Assembly (NCBI RefSeq): GCF_009870125.1
Contig: NC_046679.1
Location: 19,530,001 to 19,594,000, forward strand
From: Drosophila pseudoobscura
Lineage: Eukaryota; Arthropoda; Insecta; Diptera; Drosophilidae
Length of the DNA: 64,000 nucleotides
Direction of reading: 5' to 3'
Shown: positions 49,240-63,463 of the stretch, piece after piece
How positions within the stretch are numbered: the stretch's first letter is position 1
Layout: every line of letters starts with the position of its first letter
The notes under the pieces: model-generated
What the model was told of the DNA's origin: nothing
Seen by the model: only the letters and a program-made list of their open reading frames with translations
The model's database searches: none
Made by a program: the position numbers and the translations under genes

Positions 49240-52200
49240 TGCTTTTTTTATGAGATTTGTTTAATTTAAATTCTGCCTTGAACAAGTAAAAACTCTTCTC
49301 ATATAGAGATGTGTAAAGTAGAAGGGTATTTTATTTTCGGAAGAGAGTATATATTGCCAATCACTTATTTTAATTATTATATGTCCGTCTAGCTACTTGG
49401 AGTGCATTTAAAAAATGTTTTTCTAAACTTTTCCGCGAATGGGAATGGGAATCATTTCTTCCAGAATTGAAAAGAGAGATAATTTCTATACAATACAAAA
49501 TTTGTATGTCAGAAATAGAGATGGAGTATTGGCATATACTGAGGAATTATTCAAGTGGGATGTCTGATTATATTTAAAGCATTCTCTCTAGATTCGACTA
49601 GCAGGTATCATGTAGTCGAAGTAGAGCCTATAGAGCTCTTATTTGCCTTTAAATGAAGTTCGTTATGCTCCAAGCATTTTTTCCTCATACTTTATACAGC
49701 ACTCGCTCATATATGGGTGGCATTATTCAAAACCCTGAACAATTTTCAAGCCTGAGGATGTATATTTATAAAGTTTACTCAGTGTATTGATTGGCATATT
49801 AAAATGGCACTTAATTATTGATGTGCCCCTTTGCAGGTGTATATTTTAAACAACAACACGTAATTGCATCGAGGATTGCATAACTTAATTCCAATGTATC
49901 GGCATGTAAGCAGATGTTTTGCAGAGTTTTTTCAACCAAAATATTTACAACATTTTTGTTAGAGTTTCCCCCCCGCCATATAGCCGTACATCTTCCGTGT
50001 GGAGGATGTCGAAGCATTTTACAAGTTGTCAGAAACTAATGCAACTATCTGGGAGCTGCCAATTTCGTTCAATGTTGAACGCTTGTGCCCGTGCCAGGGC
50101 TTGTGTCCCGGCGCTTTGGAGCTGCCAGTCCGTCACCGTCATCGCCATCGCCATTGCCGGCATCATCCTCGCAACCAAAGCAGATCCCGGTGGTAGGTGG
50201 ACCATAGGCTAACCTCTACCTCCTCCCTTCTGCCGATTGCAATTTGCGAAAAGGAATCCTCCTTTTTGGACCAAACCGAAACGTAAATATGAGATTTTTC
50301 TATCAGAGCCCCATGGAGTTTACACAATTTTGCGGCACAGGTGAGGCCAACTTGGCCAACTAACTAACTAACTAACGGTCTAATGCATAATTTGTCTGAA
50401 CTTTCAGGCCATGACGCAGGCAGGCAAAGGGCTAAGGCGTTAAAGCCTGGTCGAAAAGTGTTGGATTTGCTGCGGCTTTGTCCGTGTGCGGTAAGCCCCG
50501 AGAACTTTTCCATTGAATTCCATTTCATTTTGCGGCTTGAGTTGTAGATGTGTTCATTTGATTTGAATGCGAACGAGTGTTGGGCTCGTTCGGAGCGGAG
50601 CGGAGTCCGTGTCTCTCTCCTTACAGGAAAAAGGCATAAAAGTTCGCACATGAACTTTTCCCGGAGTGAATTGAGTGTCGGTGGCCTGGGGGGCGCATTA
50701 AAAACTCGGCGGCTGGCCGTAAAACCCAGGTGGAACACACAGATCTAATAGTTCTCAGTTCTTAAGTGTCTGTTCTCTATCTGTCTCTATGTTTCTCTGC
50801 TATTCTCTATCTCTCTGCATCTCTGCCTTAATTTATGCGTATTTAATAGAGTTTTTATTGTTGTTTGCAGTTTTGTTCTGGGAAGTTCTGCCTCGTCTTT
50901 GATTGAATATTTATGCTTGCCTTACTCTTTCTCTCTCTCTCGCCCCATACTTGTGTGTGTGTGTTGTCCTTGGAGTGCACGTGTGATGGTATGCGTAAGT
51001 TTGGCTATGAAAATTTTCTGACTTACCCCCGAAACTTGTTTTACAATTTTCCTAATGGTTAGCTACATGCAGACAGATTCCATTTCCCCATGGAGAGAGT
51101 GCTGCCTGCTGCCAGAGATGAGTGCGTGACCGAGTTTGAGGTTGAGATTCACCAACTTATGGCTAATCCTGGATTAGGTTCTTATTTCCTTCGATTCGAG
51201 TCCAGGCCGGGTCACGTTTCCATCGATAAAATCTAAATGTCAACGAAATCTTTGAGGTAATTGAAAATTTTCCAACATCCGAGCACTCATTACATGTGAT
51301 TCCCCAGACACTCATTCTCCTGCACTCCTGAGCTCCTCCCATGGAATGTCAGGTTACATTTACTCGTGGAAATGAAAATTACCGACAGTGCGTAAGGAAA
51401 AATTAAATTTCCTCTGCGCAAATATTTGAAACTAATTATGCCCAATAGACTAGAGGGGGTGGGGGTAGAGACGCTGTCACGTTGTACATCCGCTCGTGAT
51501 TTAGGGACCATCTAGGCGACTACACACGAGGAGCCTGCTCCTTAGGCGACAGGAGCCCGAGGAACAGCAGCATTAGGTTCAACATTAGACCAGGTTTTTG
51601 GGTTATAAACAAAGTACGCGTGACTTCCTCTCAGAGCCATTAAAGCGACATATCCTGCGGATGAGACTCATTCTCTTTCTCTCTACATGTCTTGCTGTCT
51701 TGAATGATGAGCAGCGGCGGTCTAAGTGGCAAAAGAAAAGGTGAAACAAAATGGATTTAAATTGTTGATTAGTGCAGGGATAACAGCAACACAGCCGTGA
51801 CAGCACCTGTGACCCCTGTGTGGCTGTTTGGCTGTTTGGCTGTGTGTGTATCTGTGTTATTTTGAAAAATAATCATAATAATAACGGGCATTGTTACGAA
51901 GAATTCCAAATGCAAAACAGCACAAACTAAGACCCAAGCCTTAGCTGAAAAGCAATTTGTACCCAGGTTGTGCTTATGCTCTCTCTCTCTCTTTCCATTT
52001 CTCTGGCTCTCGATATGTGCTCGAGTGTATTTGTGTGTGACCCTGGCACGCACACTTATGTCATGCATTATACTTAAGCTTTATGTTACTTACGCGCTTA
52101 AAAACTTGCTCTGTTCTGTTCTCTCTCTTGGCTTTTGTTTTCTGGCTTGGTTTGTAAAAATTTCATGAACTCATTGAAACGTGTGAAAAGGTATCTGGAG

Positions 52201-54009
52201 AACGGTTCCCCATAATCCTGATTCCAACCAAGTCAAAACCAGCAGAAGCACCAGCTACAGCAGCAGATCAAAGAGTACGAGCTCGAGGGGTCCGTCCGCT
52301 AAGCAAATTGCGCCAAAAATGAATTATTAGCGCTCAGAAAATACGGGAAAATGTTGGCAGTCGGCCGTTTGCCGAAATTGCAACCGAGTAAAAAAACCTT
52401 TTACCGCTTCTGGTACTTTTTTTTGCGTCTCACAATTTAGTTAAGAATTATGGCTGTAAGAAATGAAAATGTGTCTGCTACGAATCCTGGGGTTACAACA
52501 GCCCAGACCTCGGGCATTCCCTACACACAGCGGAAACGGGGAAAAAGTTTTCTTTCTTTTGGCTTCCTGACATAAGAAAATGTTTTCTACATTTGCGGGA
52601 CGGTTAAGTTCATTACCCGAGTTCCAATGAAATGACTTTTGTTTTGGGAAAATTTACAAATTCAATGTATGAGGACTTCCAGTAGTAAAAAGGACCAAAC
52701 CAAGGAAGTTCTAGCTGATGATGTTTTATGGTATTTTGCTTGGACACACATTGGACTTACATAAATTGATTAAAAAATATTTTAAAAAATACTATAAACA
52801 TTTCAGCAGAAATAAACAAATGTTTATGGACAAAATAAGTTTTTTTGGGATAACCAAATTACAATTTTCATATCATATGATCACTTTAAACAATATACAA
52901 AATACCTCTTGTTTAGTTTAAATTCCGGTATACCTAAAGCATTATTTTCAGTTTTTTCTGTACATATTTCTTTCCATTCTTCAATGAATAATTTTGAAAA
53001 TTCTTCTTTTGTTCTGTACTCCCATTGCGTACGAGAAACGCTGCAAAAATTTTTTGACAGGAACAAATGAAAATGCTGATGCTGTCATTTGTTAAATTGA
53101 ATTTTTGGCCAGGAAAACAAATGCGAGCGGATACTCTCGTATGTACACATACGTATACGCAGAGAAAGTTCAAAAGTTAGCCTTGCTAATGGAGACAAAA
53201 GTCTTGACATAATTTCTAATTTTCATGTGAATTGCAATTGCATTTTAAAATATGTACTTATGCTAACGTAATAAGGTTTGCACACAGCCAACAACCGAAA
53301 CTGTCAATTCAGCTGGGCGAAGAAAATTTTCCCAGTAGGTGCGGGCGAGTGCTAGGAAAATGGGGCGACGCGAAATGAATTCACACCAAAGGAAAAGGCA
53401 ACGGCAACGGCAACGTCAGAGTCGGGAGTCCTGAAATTGCATTTGCTTTTGTTGATGAAGTTTTCCCCCCTACTAATTATGCCAAAGCCCTCCACTGGAG
53501 TGAGTGAAACTCGGGGGAAAATGAGTGGGAAAATACAGGGAAAATTCACAAAGAGAGAGGTCACAAAAACGAGAGAGGGCTTCGGATAGGAGTACGCTCT
53601 CTCTGGCAGGACGTTCGTGTCTCGGCTGCTTTTGGTTTTCTGTGTCAGTCGGTTAGCAGTCAATGTGCGCCGCTGTTGCCGATGCCTGCAAATTAAAATG
53701 CCACAGCACAGAAAGGAGGCACAGGAAGAACACAGATATGGGGCATGGGGCATGAAGCAGGGCCAAATGGGGGAAACTGTCGCATATTAATGACACGCTA
53801 GGCAAATGTGTCATTTTGACATTTTAACAGTCTGTCATGCAGTCACCGAACCACGCTATTTATATAGACACAAATATATGGGAGGCTGCAGCTGTATCGC
53901 ACAATACTTACATACGCGTATGTGGAAAGGCAAACGCCTGCCAACGCAAAGGAAAAGGAAAAACTTAAATGTGTGCCATTTGCTTATCACTCAGACAGAT
54001 ACGACAGAT

Positions 54010-54044
54010 GGGTGGACGGATGGACGGATGGACAGACGGGCAGG
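54010..54044 (+). repeat. GGAC/GGAT tetramer array
   Basis: TGGACGGA units and relatives (TGGACGGATGGACGGATGGA, then CAGACGGGCAGG) form an imperfect tandem array. It produces Asp/Gly/Trp-rich shadow peptides. Confidence 0.75.
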
Positions 54045-57000
54045 CAGAGGGACAGAGCGACAGAGTCGTCGGAGGAGGAAGAGAGGCTGACAGTTTTGCG
54101 GAGCACAGATTTGTCATGCATGGATTTATGTTTATGCATAGTTTTGGCCGGCTGCTCGGCCTGCCATTTCCCGTTGTTTTTCCCTCTTAACAATATATAT
54201 GTGAAGGTTTACTTTTTTATTTTCGCCACATATAACTGACAGATACATGTAATTGTTGTGCAAATGGATTAAAAAGGCATTTGTCAAGCGGTTTGCCTGC
54301 TGTGCTCTGTCCTGTTGTGTCCGATCCTTTGCTGTGCTGTCCTGCGATGTCTGTCTGCTGCCAATGACCAGCAACCGACAATGAAGGGGGATGATGCTGT
54401 GGCACTGCGGCTATGGATGAAGTGTAGAGTGAGGATGCAACCCAGCGGACTCATTGCGTAGCATATTTAATTAAAAACAATTTATACAGGGCGATAAGTA
54501 TTTCATTTAGCGAATATCAGATACTCTGGCAATGATGAAGGTTATCCACATGTATCCACATTATCCTGCATCTTCTGACATTGACTGAAATGACAGTCAT
54601 AACAAAATTCTTCTTTGTTCTTCTTAAATCTATCCACCTCTGTCCATCTCTCTGCCACCAGATAACCACTATTTCTAACCCAGTAGCAGGCCAAGTGTTA
54701 TCTATTCTCTAGCAGCTTACACTCAATTTTGCCTGAATAACGAGGAACCTTATCGGGTAATCAGGACACCGTCTGCGACAGTGAAATTATCCATAATTTG
54801 AGCAGCTGCTTCCCCCCTAGGGTCTAGGATCCTTGTCCGGGCCATGGCTTATCGTTAATTGTGGTTGCTGGAAGAGGCAAAGGCAGCGCCAAAGTCCAAG
54901 GACCTTTCATGTTAATTGCTATCTCTCTCCGCCATCTCCATTTCCATTTCCATCCCAGTTTCGGTGTCGGTTACGGTTTCGGGTGGCTCCTCTATTTCGC
55001 TCGCTCTTGTGATGCTGTTTTTTAGGTCTTTGGTTTTCGGTTTCAGCGCCTGCCTAATTTGAAATTAATTTTAGCCTTTGTCTGAGCCAGCAGCCATAGC
55101 CAAACGCTTTCTTTATCTGGCTAATTAATTTATGTACAGGTCCTCGAGAGAGGAAACTTGGTCCAGGACTCGCTTTCTCCCAGCAACTTTCAGCCTCTTT
55201 AGCTGCTAATGCGTATTAGTTATAAATTCATAACTCTTCCATTAGACGACGTTATGATGTTTTTGCGAATTCGTAGCGGAGTTCCGGGAGGGGGGCCACG
55301 TGTCATTTGGTTAGCGACCTTTATTGCCTTTGCTCTTTGGACTGATGCTGTCCGCCATTTTGCAAGGTGCAACGTTATAATAAAGGCGCCAAAAGGCAAA
55401 TACCAACAAAAGCATTCGTGGACGACCAAAACAAAGTGTACAAGGTGAAAGCAAACAGAGAGGAAAACCGAAAGGGAAACAGAAACAGCAACAGCAACAG
55501 AACAACAACTGGAACTGAAGGACACAGAAACTAACTAACTGCACAGCTGGAGGGGTTGGTGGAACAGTCCCCCAGAAGAACGATAACTCAGGGTCCAGTC
55601 CGGGGAAGGCCAGCAGAAACTAGCACCTGAGTGGGGTACAGGGTGGAGGGGCCCTGCGAAGGTCTGGCGAGGTCCGAGTGGGTTCGAGTGGGTGGCGACT
55701 CGCTTTTGTTTGCCGAAAGTGCCAAAACACTAATTTACTTTTTTCCCTCCCACTTTCTCTTTTCTTTGCTGTCTCTTTCTCTCTTTCCCTGCCTTTGATA
55801 GTAGTTTCAAGCTCAGCTCCCGGAGGCCCGCTCGCTTTTTTGGCCTCCCTTGGTTTAGGCCTCGATTATAAAACACAGATGTGCCAGAGCAGAGTAAACA
55901 CACTTGGGGTCTTCGTCATCCTCCTCAAAGACTAGGAAACACCGAAAAATACACACAAAAAATGGTAAAAAATTTTTACAAACAGTTAACAGACTTTGTG
56001 GGCAAAGAAAAGAGACACTGGGAAGGTCTAGAGAGGCAGAGAAAGAAAGAAAGAGTGGCGTGTGGTGGCGCGGCGATTGACAAAAGGACAATTTTGTCAT
56101 GTCCCTGTTGTTGGTGGGTTTTCATCTTCTCCTTCGTTTTTGTTGGACTTTAAAGCTTTGCCTTGTTGTCGTCTACGCTTGGAATGTGTTTACAACATAA
56201 ACAAAAATTCTTGGCTGCCTCCAAGGGGATCCTATAGGGAGGTATCGTATTGGAGGAGGGGAGTCGTTGGCAACTACTTGAAATTGTTAAGATGCCATAA
56301 ATGGTCGTCTGCCCGGACCGGACCGACGGCGCCGGCGACGGAGTGGGGGTTGGGACTGCCGCTGGGCCCAAGAGGCATGAGGTTATTTGAGGTTGTTAGC
56401 GCGTGACGCGAAAAGGGAATTGGGAATTAAGACTGGAGAATGGGGGAATTAAGTGCATCAAATCGTTTAACTGCGCTTATTCAATCGGAAAGGACACTGA
56501 GGGCAACTCAAAAAGAAAGGGAAATTGAGGGGCTATAATGTAAGTGACATACTTGATAAACACTCAAAGATCTCTTTAAATAACCAGATCAAAGTCCAAT
56601 ATAATCGAGATACGACCACAATGGGAATCTCCGGGTTAGAAATATAAGGAATAGAGTCTTGATTGAATCTCTAGGGAAGCCTTCAAATACCCAAAAGAGC
56701 GAATCCTTCTTGAATGTTTATTTATAGAATTCCCATCTGCTTCATATAAAAGAACAAATCTTTTTAATGTAATTGCTTGATATTCCGTCTCTTTTCCCAC
56801 GTTCTCCTGAAAGCCAAATTTGCATTATTTTGATATCTTGAAATAGGCCCTGCTCGACCCTGCTTTTGGCCAAATTAAATAATTGCTTTTGCCTGCCGCC
56901 GCATGAGGTTGAAATGACAGCCCAGCCCTTTTACCAGTGAGTACATATTCCTGGTTGTGGCTTATCTCCAGGAAATCACCATTTTCCTTGGCTTTTCCTT

Positions 57001-60000
57001 CGAGTGCGCATTAAATTCATTAAATTTTCATCAACATTTTCGGCGAGAGAACGAACATATTTAAAATTCTAATAAATTGCAAAAGAAAAAGCGAATGTTT
57101 TCGCTGCATGCTCAAAAAAAAATGTTCAAAAGATGAAAACCAGCGCATTACATAGATAACAATTAGGTTCTAGTACCGGGGCACGAGGCACGCGAAGCAC
57201 ACAAACTCAGAGAGTGACGGGGGGAGGAGCGAGGACCAACCAAAGTAGATGCCACACAAAGTTGCCACAGAGAGATGGCGCACATTTCTGTTGTTGTGCC
57301 ATAGAATGGCATAAATTCTCATTGCGCCGTTACGCATGGTGGCGAAAAATTTAAATTTTCTACTGTCCAAAATTTATGCAGCCGGCGCGGAAATATTTCC
57401 CAAAATTATAAACCAATTTTTACTAAATTAGGAACAAAGTGTACGAGAACAGCTGCAGCAGGAGCACCGTTTTGAAGGACTCGCGGGCCTTTTGTCGGTT
57501 TAATTAGGTTAAAGAGCCTGCTTGTATATAAGTATGTGTATGTGTGTGTTAGCGTGGCTGTGTGTGTATCTGTGTGTAAACTACATTCAAAGGGAATTTT
57601 GGCCCGCGCCCCCATGCCAGTCGTCGCAGTGTGTTGACCGAAGCGACCCTCCAATAGGCGAGAGCCCCAAGCAAACAAATTACGCGGCTTTAAGCAGGCC
57701 CTACCCCTGCCCCATCCTCGCCCGGGGGCACTGCCCTGCCGCTGCCACACTGCCACACGGCCCCAGATCCCTTTTGGTTAACTCTGTCGCTCTGTCGCGG
57801 GACTATCTGCTTTGTATCTGGAACAATGGCATATTTATTTTTAGCGCACACAAACCCCCCAGACCCCTGCGCGATAACGGGCCATAGCCACCTGAAGGGG
57901 AACCCTGTTCCACGTTCCGCCAAAAGGAATCAGAAGTCTTTAGCCATAAAAGCTTTGCGGCACGTTTCTGCGGTATTTTTCAATTGTGGCCCATTAGATA
58001 ATGGACTTCAAGGAGCGTCGGGCCGGATCGAAGAAGAAAACAAGTTCAATAAAACATGTATTTATAGATTGCAGAAAAAAGTAACCAAGAAAACCACAAA
58101 AATCTGAAAGAATTGTACTCGTAATCCTTTTAGCCCACATTTTGTGATAAACATCAAAATTAATTTGCCAAAACCATCCATTTAACTGATATTGAAGTGT
58201 AACCGAATCTGTGGCCAAAGGGAAGTTCATTTTCCATTTCGAAACCAAAACTCTGGATCCAATGATGCACCTCAAAAATCAAGATTTTCTCCTTGTTTTT
58301 CGGCAGAGTGCAGGGATATACATAGCTGGAAGCCAATCAAAATGTTTTAAGTGCTTTTTTCATTCTGTTCTGTTATTTCTGGTGCACTTTAAGTAACCCC
58401 CACACACACATACACATATACAGATTCACAGACACAGAAAAGTCCGAAATGAAGATACAGGGGTCCTGTATTAGCCCGGACAACTGTCAAAGGCAACAGG
58501 CGTGACGTGCCAGGAGCTTGTATATATGGTGAAACATTGGCCAACTGACCGCCAGACTCTGACCAACGACAACCGGCAAACAGTCGAGAGTCAAGTGCTC
58601 CAGAAAAGGGCTGCTGCCCGAGCGGGTGGCCAAGCGGAGAATTGCCATTAAGCTGCAGCTTTAAGCCAACTAAAAATGGCAACAAATAAACAGCCAGAGC
58701 ATGGGAGAGCATGGGGAAGGAGAGATACATTTGCTGCATTACACATCCGACCCGTAATCCAAGTGCAGCACTGAATACTGTCGATGCTCCATGCCCTGCT
58801 CTCTGGTCTGTGCTCTACGTCCTCGTCCCCTCTTCTTTCTCCTGCGCCAGAGAGTGTGTGCGTGTATGTGTTTGTGCTTACATGAGTCATAAGCAAATGT
58901 GTGCGCAAGGATATATGCGGATTATGCCTGTTCCCTGTGCTCTGGCTTATGAGCAATGCCAAGTTTACAGCAAAACGTGTCAATAGTACCCCGGCTCCAA
59001 GTCCAGATCCAGGTCCGACTGAAATTTGAGTCATTTTGTCGGGGCCCCGCCTCCTGAAGAACTCCACAGGCACGTCCGGCCGGGCGTCGACACGCTTGTT
59101 ACGTGGCTGGCTGCACTGACCGTCCCATTCGACTTCTGGAGCCCGGCAACGGCGAACGGCCAGGCGGCCAACGGCCAGGGTGACACATATTAATGCCAAC
59201 CCGGCGACAGAGAGCACATTAAACTGATGAGCTTAATTGGAGGTTACCTTCGCAGAAGCGGACTCAAGGGGTGCCTGTCCCAAACGGGGGCCAGAGCTCT
59301 AGGATCACGTACCACAAGAATGCTGCCAATTCCACATCGGCCTTAGGGGCCAGCCGGGCATTTCGGAGAAAGCCCGTGAGCTGTGTTTCTGAGTAAGACA
59401 AACGGCGTGATACCCAGTCAATTTTGGCACAAAAGGGAACCATAGGCAGGGTGTCGTATTTATTAAAAAGATGTTTCAAAGTACAAAACTAACATAGGAC
59501 AATCATTTTTTTTAAGAGTTATACTATATATTTAAATTTTTTCAATTGGTATAATTTAGTGAGGACATCATCATCTTTTTCTTGGACTAGAGATATAGAA
59601 AATTTTAGTTACTAATCAAAAACTATTTTAAATCCTGTAAAATCATTCTTTAAATGAAATAATGTGAAATGTAATTATTTGTAATGTCCTGGAAACTGGA
59701 TTTTCCTTTTTGCCTCAAATAATAGCTCCTAATGACAGTGCCTTCTATAATACCACACGCAAAATCCTTTGACCAAATGCTAGTGGCTTCTGTCCAAAGT
59801 AGTTACACAGACCAGACCCTACTGGACCTCCTGGCAAAGACAACCACTGTGCTTTCACTCCAGGGCTCTGCAGTTTTTGTTTCCGTTTTGTGCGCGCTTT
59901 GTGCGGCTGTCATGCGTTTGCCACGTAGCTTCCTTTTGGCTTTATCCTCCCGGCGGCCTTCGTTCCCTCGTTTTAGACTCGTTTGTGATTTGGTTCTTTT

Positions 60001-63000
60001 ACCTGGTACCTGGGGCGGCGAGCCCCACAAACACAGTCACTTAATTAAGAACATAATTTGTGGCAAATATTTAGCTGGCCGAAACGCAGAAGGGTGCAAG
60101 GAAGGGGTTGTAGTTGTACTACAGGCCCAGGTCCCGTTTCCTGTACGAACAGTGTTTTATTTTATGCGACTTGCTGACTTCATTAAGCGCACATAATAAA
60201 AAAACACACGAAAATAAAATATGAAATCACACAAAAAGAGAGAAGCACTGTACTCACAAAAAAATATGCAAATTTGTTGGCGACTATAAAAAACTAGCGT
60301 CAAAATGCAAATGTAAAATATTTACTTCCCGACTCGTGCGATTTCAACATTTTTAATGGCATAACGCACACCCCATGCCCTCCTCAGAGCCACAAACACA
60401 CACACACACGTGCATAGACTCTCACCTGCAGAGTCGTCTCCCAGCAGGTGTTTGAGCATTTCTCAGTCCAATTACAAAACTGCCAAAAACGAACAAACGA
60501 GGAACAGGAACAGGAACAGAAACAACGAGAACACACTTCCACATCGACACGTGGAAAAATAACTCAAACAAATAGTCGTACTAGACGTTGGATGAGTAGA
60601 AAGGGCTGTATGTTGTTGGCCATTCGTGTTTGTAGGCCAACTTCATTAGGGCTTACCTGGCATCGGTGGCGCCCTTAATGAATTGTAGCATTTAGCTGCT
60701 AATTTGGGCACGAGAGGATGGCGCAGAGTGGTGCAAATTGTAGGATGGATATACCGCACAGCATGACTGACACTCGACATTGAAGGATGAGGTTGGCTGG
60801 AACTAGAAATGCGATTTGGAGCGGGGGATAGGGATGGGGATGTGTAAAGACGACAGTTCCGGGAATAAATTCGCAATGGCTTTTGGAGCGTTCTCTATTC
60901 CTAGAAGAAGATTTCATTTCCAAATAGCCAATTACATTAAATTCAATTTCATCTAAAAACTTAAACGTAATTTATATTAAAATTTAATATAATTTAATTC
61001 GTACTTTATGTATAGAATCAGCATGCTGTACCTAGAATTTAAAGCGTTTATCATTTGACAGCCAGCCAGGAAATCAGAAATAACAGCAGCCGCAGCAGAG
61101 GCACACAAGCAAAATCAAAGCCAAATAAATACGTATAACATGTATCAAAATATCGCATTAAATGGAGTCACAGAGACCATGATAACGTTAGTGTTGTTTG
61201 TTCATTGAAATACCATACATAAAAAAAGCAACAATGGCAAAATTGTTGCGGATTTTGGGTTGCCGTTGAAACTGCATAAATATGCAAATTATGTGTATTT
61301 GTTTAACCAATCTTTCTGCTATATGCACTGCCAGAGCAGAGCTTTGCTTCATTTTGTTGGCCATTTATATGGCTCGACTAATTGCGCACATAAATAAATT
61401 GTTATTAATTTGTGCCAAATCATCGTTGAACAATCAGCAGCGACAACAATGGCAGCAGTTTCGCACCCCAGCTGGAGTCCACAAAGGGGTTTCCTGAAAC
61501 CGCATTGCCATTTGGGCGTAATCGTGATTGGGGTTTTGGCATGGCCCGGAACTGTGTATTGTCGAGTTGTTGAAAGGTGTCACTGGGATCAAACTGAAAG
61601 TTCTAAAGGGAATGTATGAAATGTTGACAATATTATATGCAGGCCTTGACTTAGCACAAATTATCCGCACATTAACATGCTGTAAAGGAGATATTTTTTC
61701 GATGGCTTAGGTTAGGAAAGTTCGTTTTTTTTATATTTAATAAAAGTTCAGTATGTTCTGGAAATCCTTCCTTCGACGGTTTAAAAAGTATTGTTTCATA
61801 TCCCCAAAACTAAGCCATTTACTTTGTCTTAAATGTATCTCAGACTTAGTGACTGTCGCCAGAAAAGTTCCTTCAGCGTATCCCCGAACTTTCACTCACT
61901 CCAGTCCCCGGGCTTCCTCCGGTTCCAGCGCTTGGCTTCAGTTTTTGCCTTTTATAAATAATTGAAAGCCTTTCGAAATATTTTATGATAGTTTACTCAA
62001 CCCTCCCCCTGCTGGAGGCTCACCAATTTCGTCCGTTTCATTGAGTGGAAATATCGAATAATTAAAAATTCAGTTAGTTTTTACAGCCTCCTCCCCTCCC
62101 GGATAGCTCCTGTTCGTGTATTGTTCTTTGTTCGTTTGTTGACGCTGCTGCAGTCGGTGGCCGCCAGCTTATGAACAACTTTGTCAAGCTCATGAAAATT
62201 GTACAACAAAAATTCGTTGATTTTTTTTTGTATTTTGTGCGAAACGAAACCAGGCGACAACCAGGCAAACAAAGCCATCAACCGACTGACTGACTGAATG
62301 ACTAACTAAGTGAGGAACAGACTCAGGAACTGCCTACTTCTATTTGATGAAAAGTTAGGCGTTACTTATATTGCTTAGTCTTTCTCTGAAAAGATGGTTT
62401 TTTATATTTGTTCTGCATAAATACAGAAAACTAGCTTCCGAATTGATTTTTGGCCATGCCACCATTTAGTTCCAGAAACTAGTAGTTAGTAATAATAATA
62501 CCAGATCTCCCTTTTGAAAGGGTATTCCATCTTCATGGCAATCAAGTGCCCCAAGGCTCTGTCCCGCTTCTTGTGCTTTCATTACTCTTTTTGCCTGCTG
62601 TTCTTCCTTTTCAGGCGAACGCGATATGCGCGCTAATCTGGCCAACTTCAAAGCTACTTAACTTTTATCCGTTTAAGCCATCAACGCAGGCAGGCAGCTG
62701 AAAACAAATGGCAAAGAAAAAGAGCAATGGCAAGACGTTAAAAAGAGAAAGAGTGATATGGAGAGAGAGGGAAAGCGAAAGAGAGAATGAATGTATTGTG
62801 TGGCCTGGCGACATTCTCGCTTGAATGCACTGAGAGCTTAAAATGTCTCTCGGCTTACTCCTTGCCCGGGCTGCTGCTGTGATTGCGATTGCGGCAGCTG
62901 TTTATGACATTACTCATACGCCTCGTTGACCTTTGGCATTGTCAGTGGCCAAGTAGTCATCTATCTCTCCCGCTGCCTATATCTGTCCTTCGTAATGAAA

Positions 63001-63436
63001 AGGGCCCAGCAGCTAAAGTGCAGCAAGAGCTTCCTTGAACATATGCTGGTCCATTCGAATGACGAACAAGTTGCTATTGCTGCAGTACTGCTGCTTCACT
63101 GTACTTCCGCTTCCGTTGCGAGAAAGCAAAACAAAAGGGAACCGAAGCAACTGCCATGCACTCTTTGCTTCCTTTTACAATGTTGCCTGCCTCGGCTGCC
63201 AGCCTGCTTAGAAATGCAAAGCAGCGTGCGCGGCAAACACAACACACAAAGTGATTTTTATATTAAGACCACAAGTGCCTGCAACCCGACCACGACCCCC
63301 CACGTGCCCCCACATCCCACTCATCTCTGAGCTGCTGCCGCTTTGCTGCCATTATGATGACTACCAAGGCACGCTGATTGCTACAGAGCCTGAGCTATAG
63401 AGCCCCCGTTTCAGCGTCTCAGTCGGAGATGAAGGT

Positions 63437-63463
63437 GGGCTTGGGTTTGGGTTTGGGTTTGGG
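63437..63463 (+). repeat. GGGTTT hexamer array
   Basis: GGGCTT is followed by three GGGTTT units and a final GGG. It resembles a G-rich telomere-like repeat by composition only, and is too short to indicate a telomeric origin. Confidence 0.75.

Noticed and set aside
50626..50729. Possible internal exon between CTCCTTACAG and CCCAG|GTGG
   Set aside because: The splice-like ends are reasonable, but the open frame has no recognisable motif and there is no partner exon.
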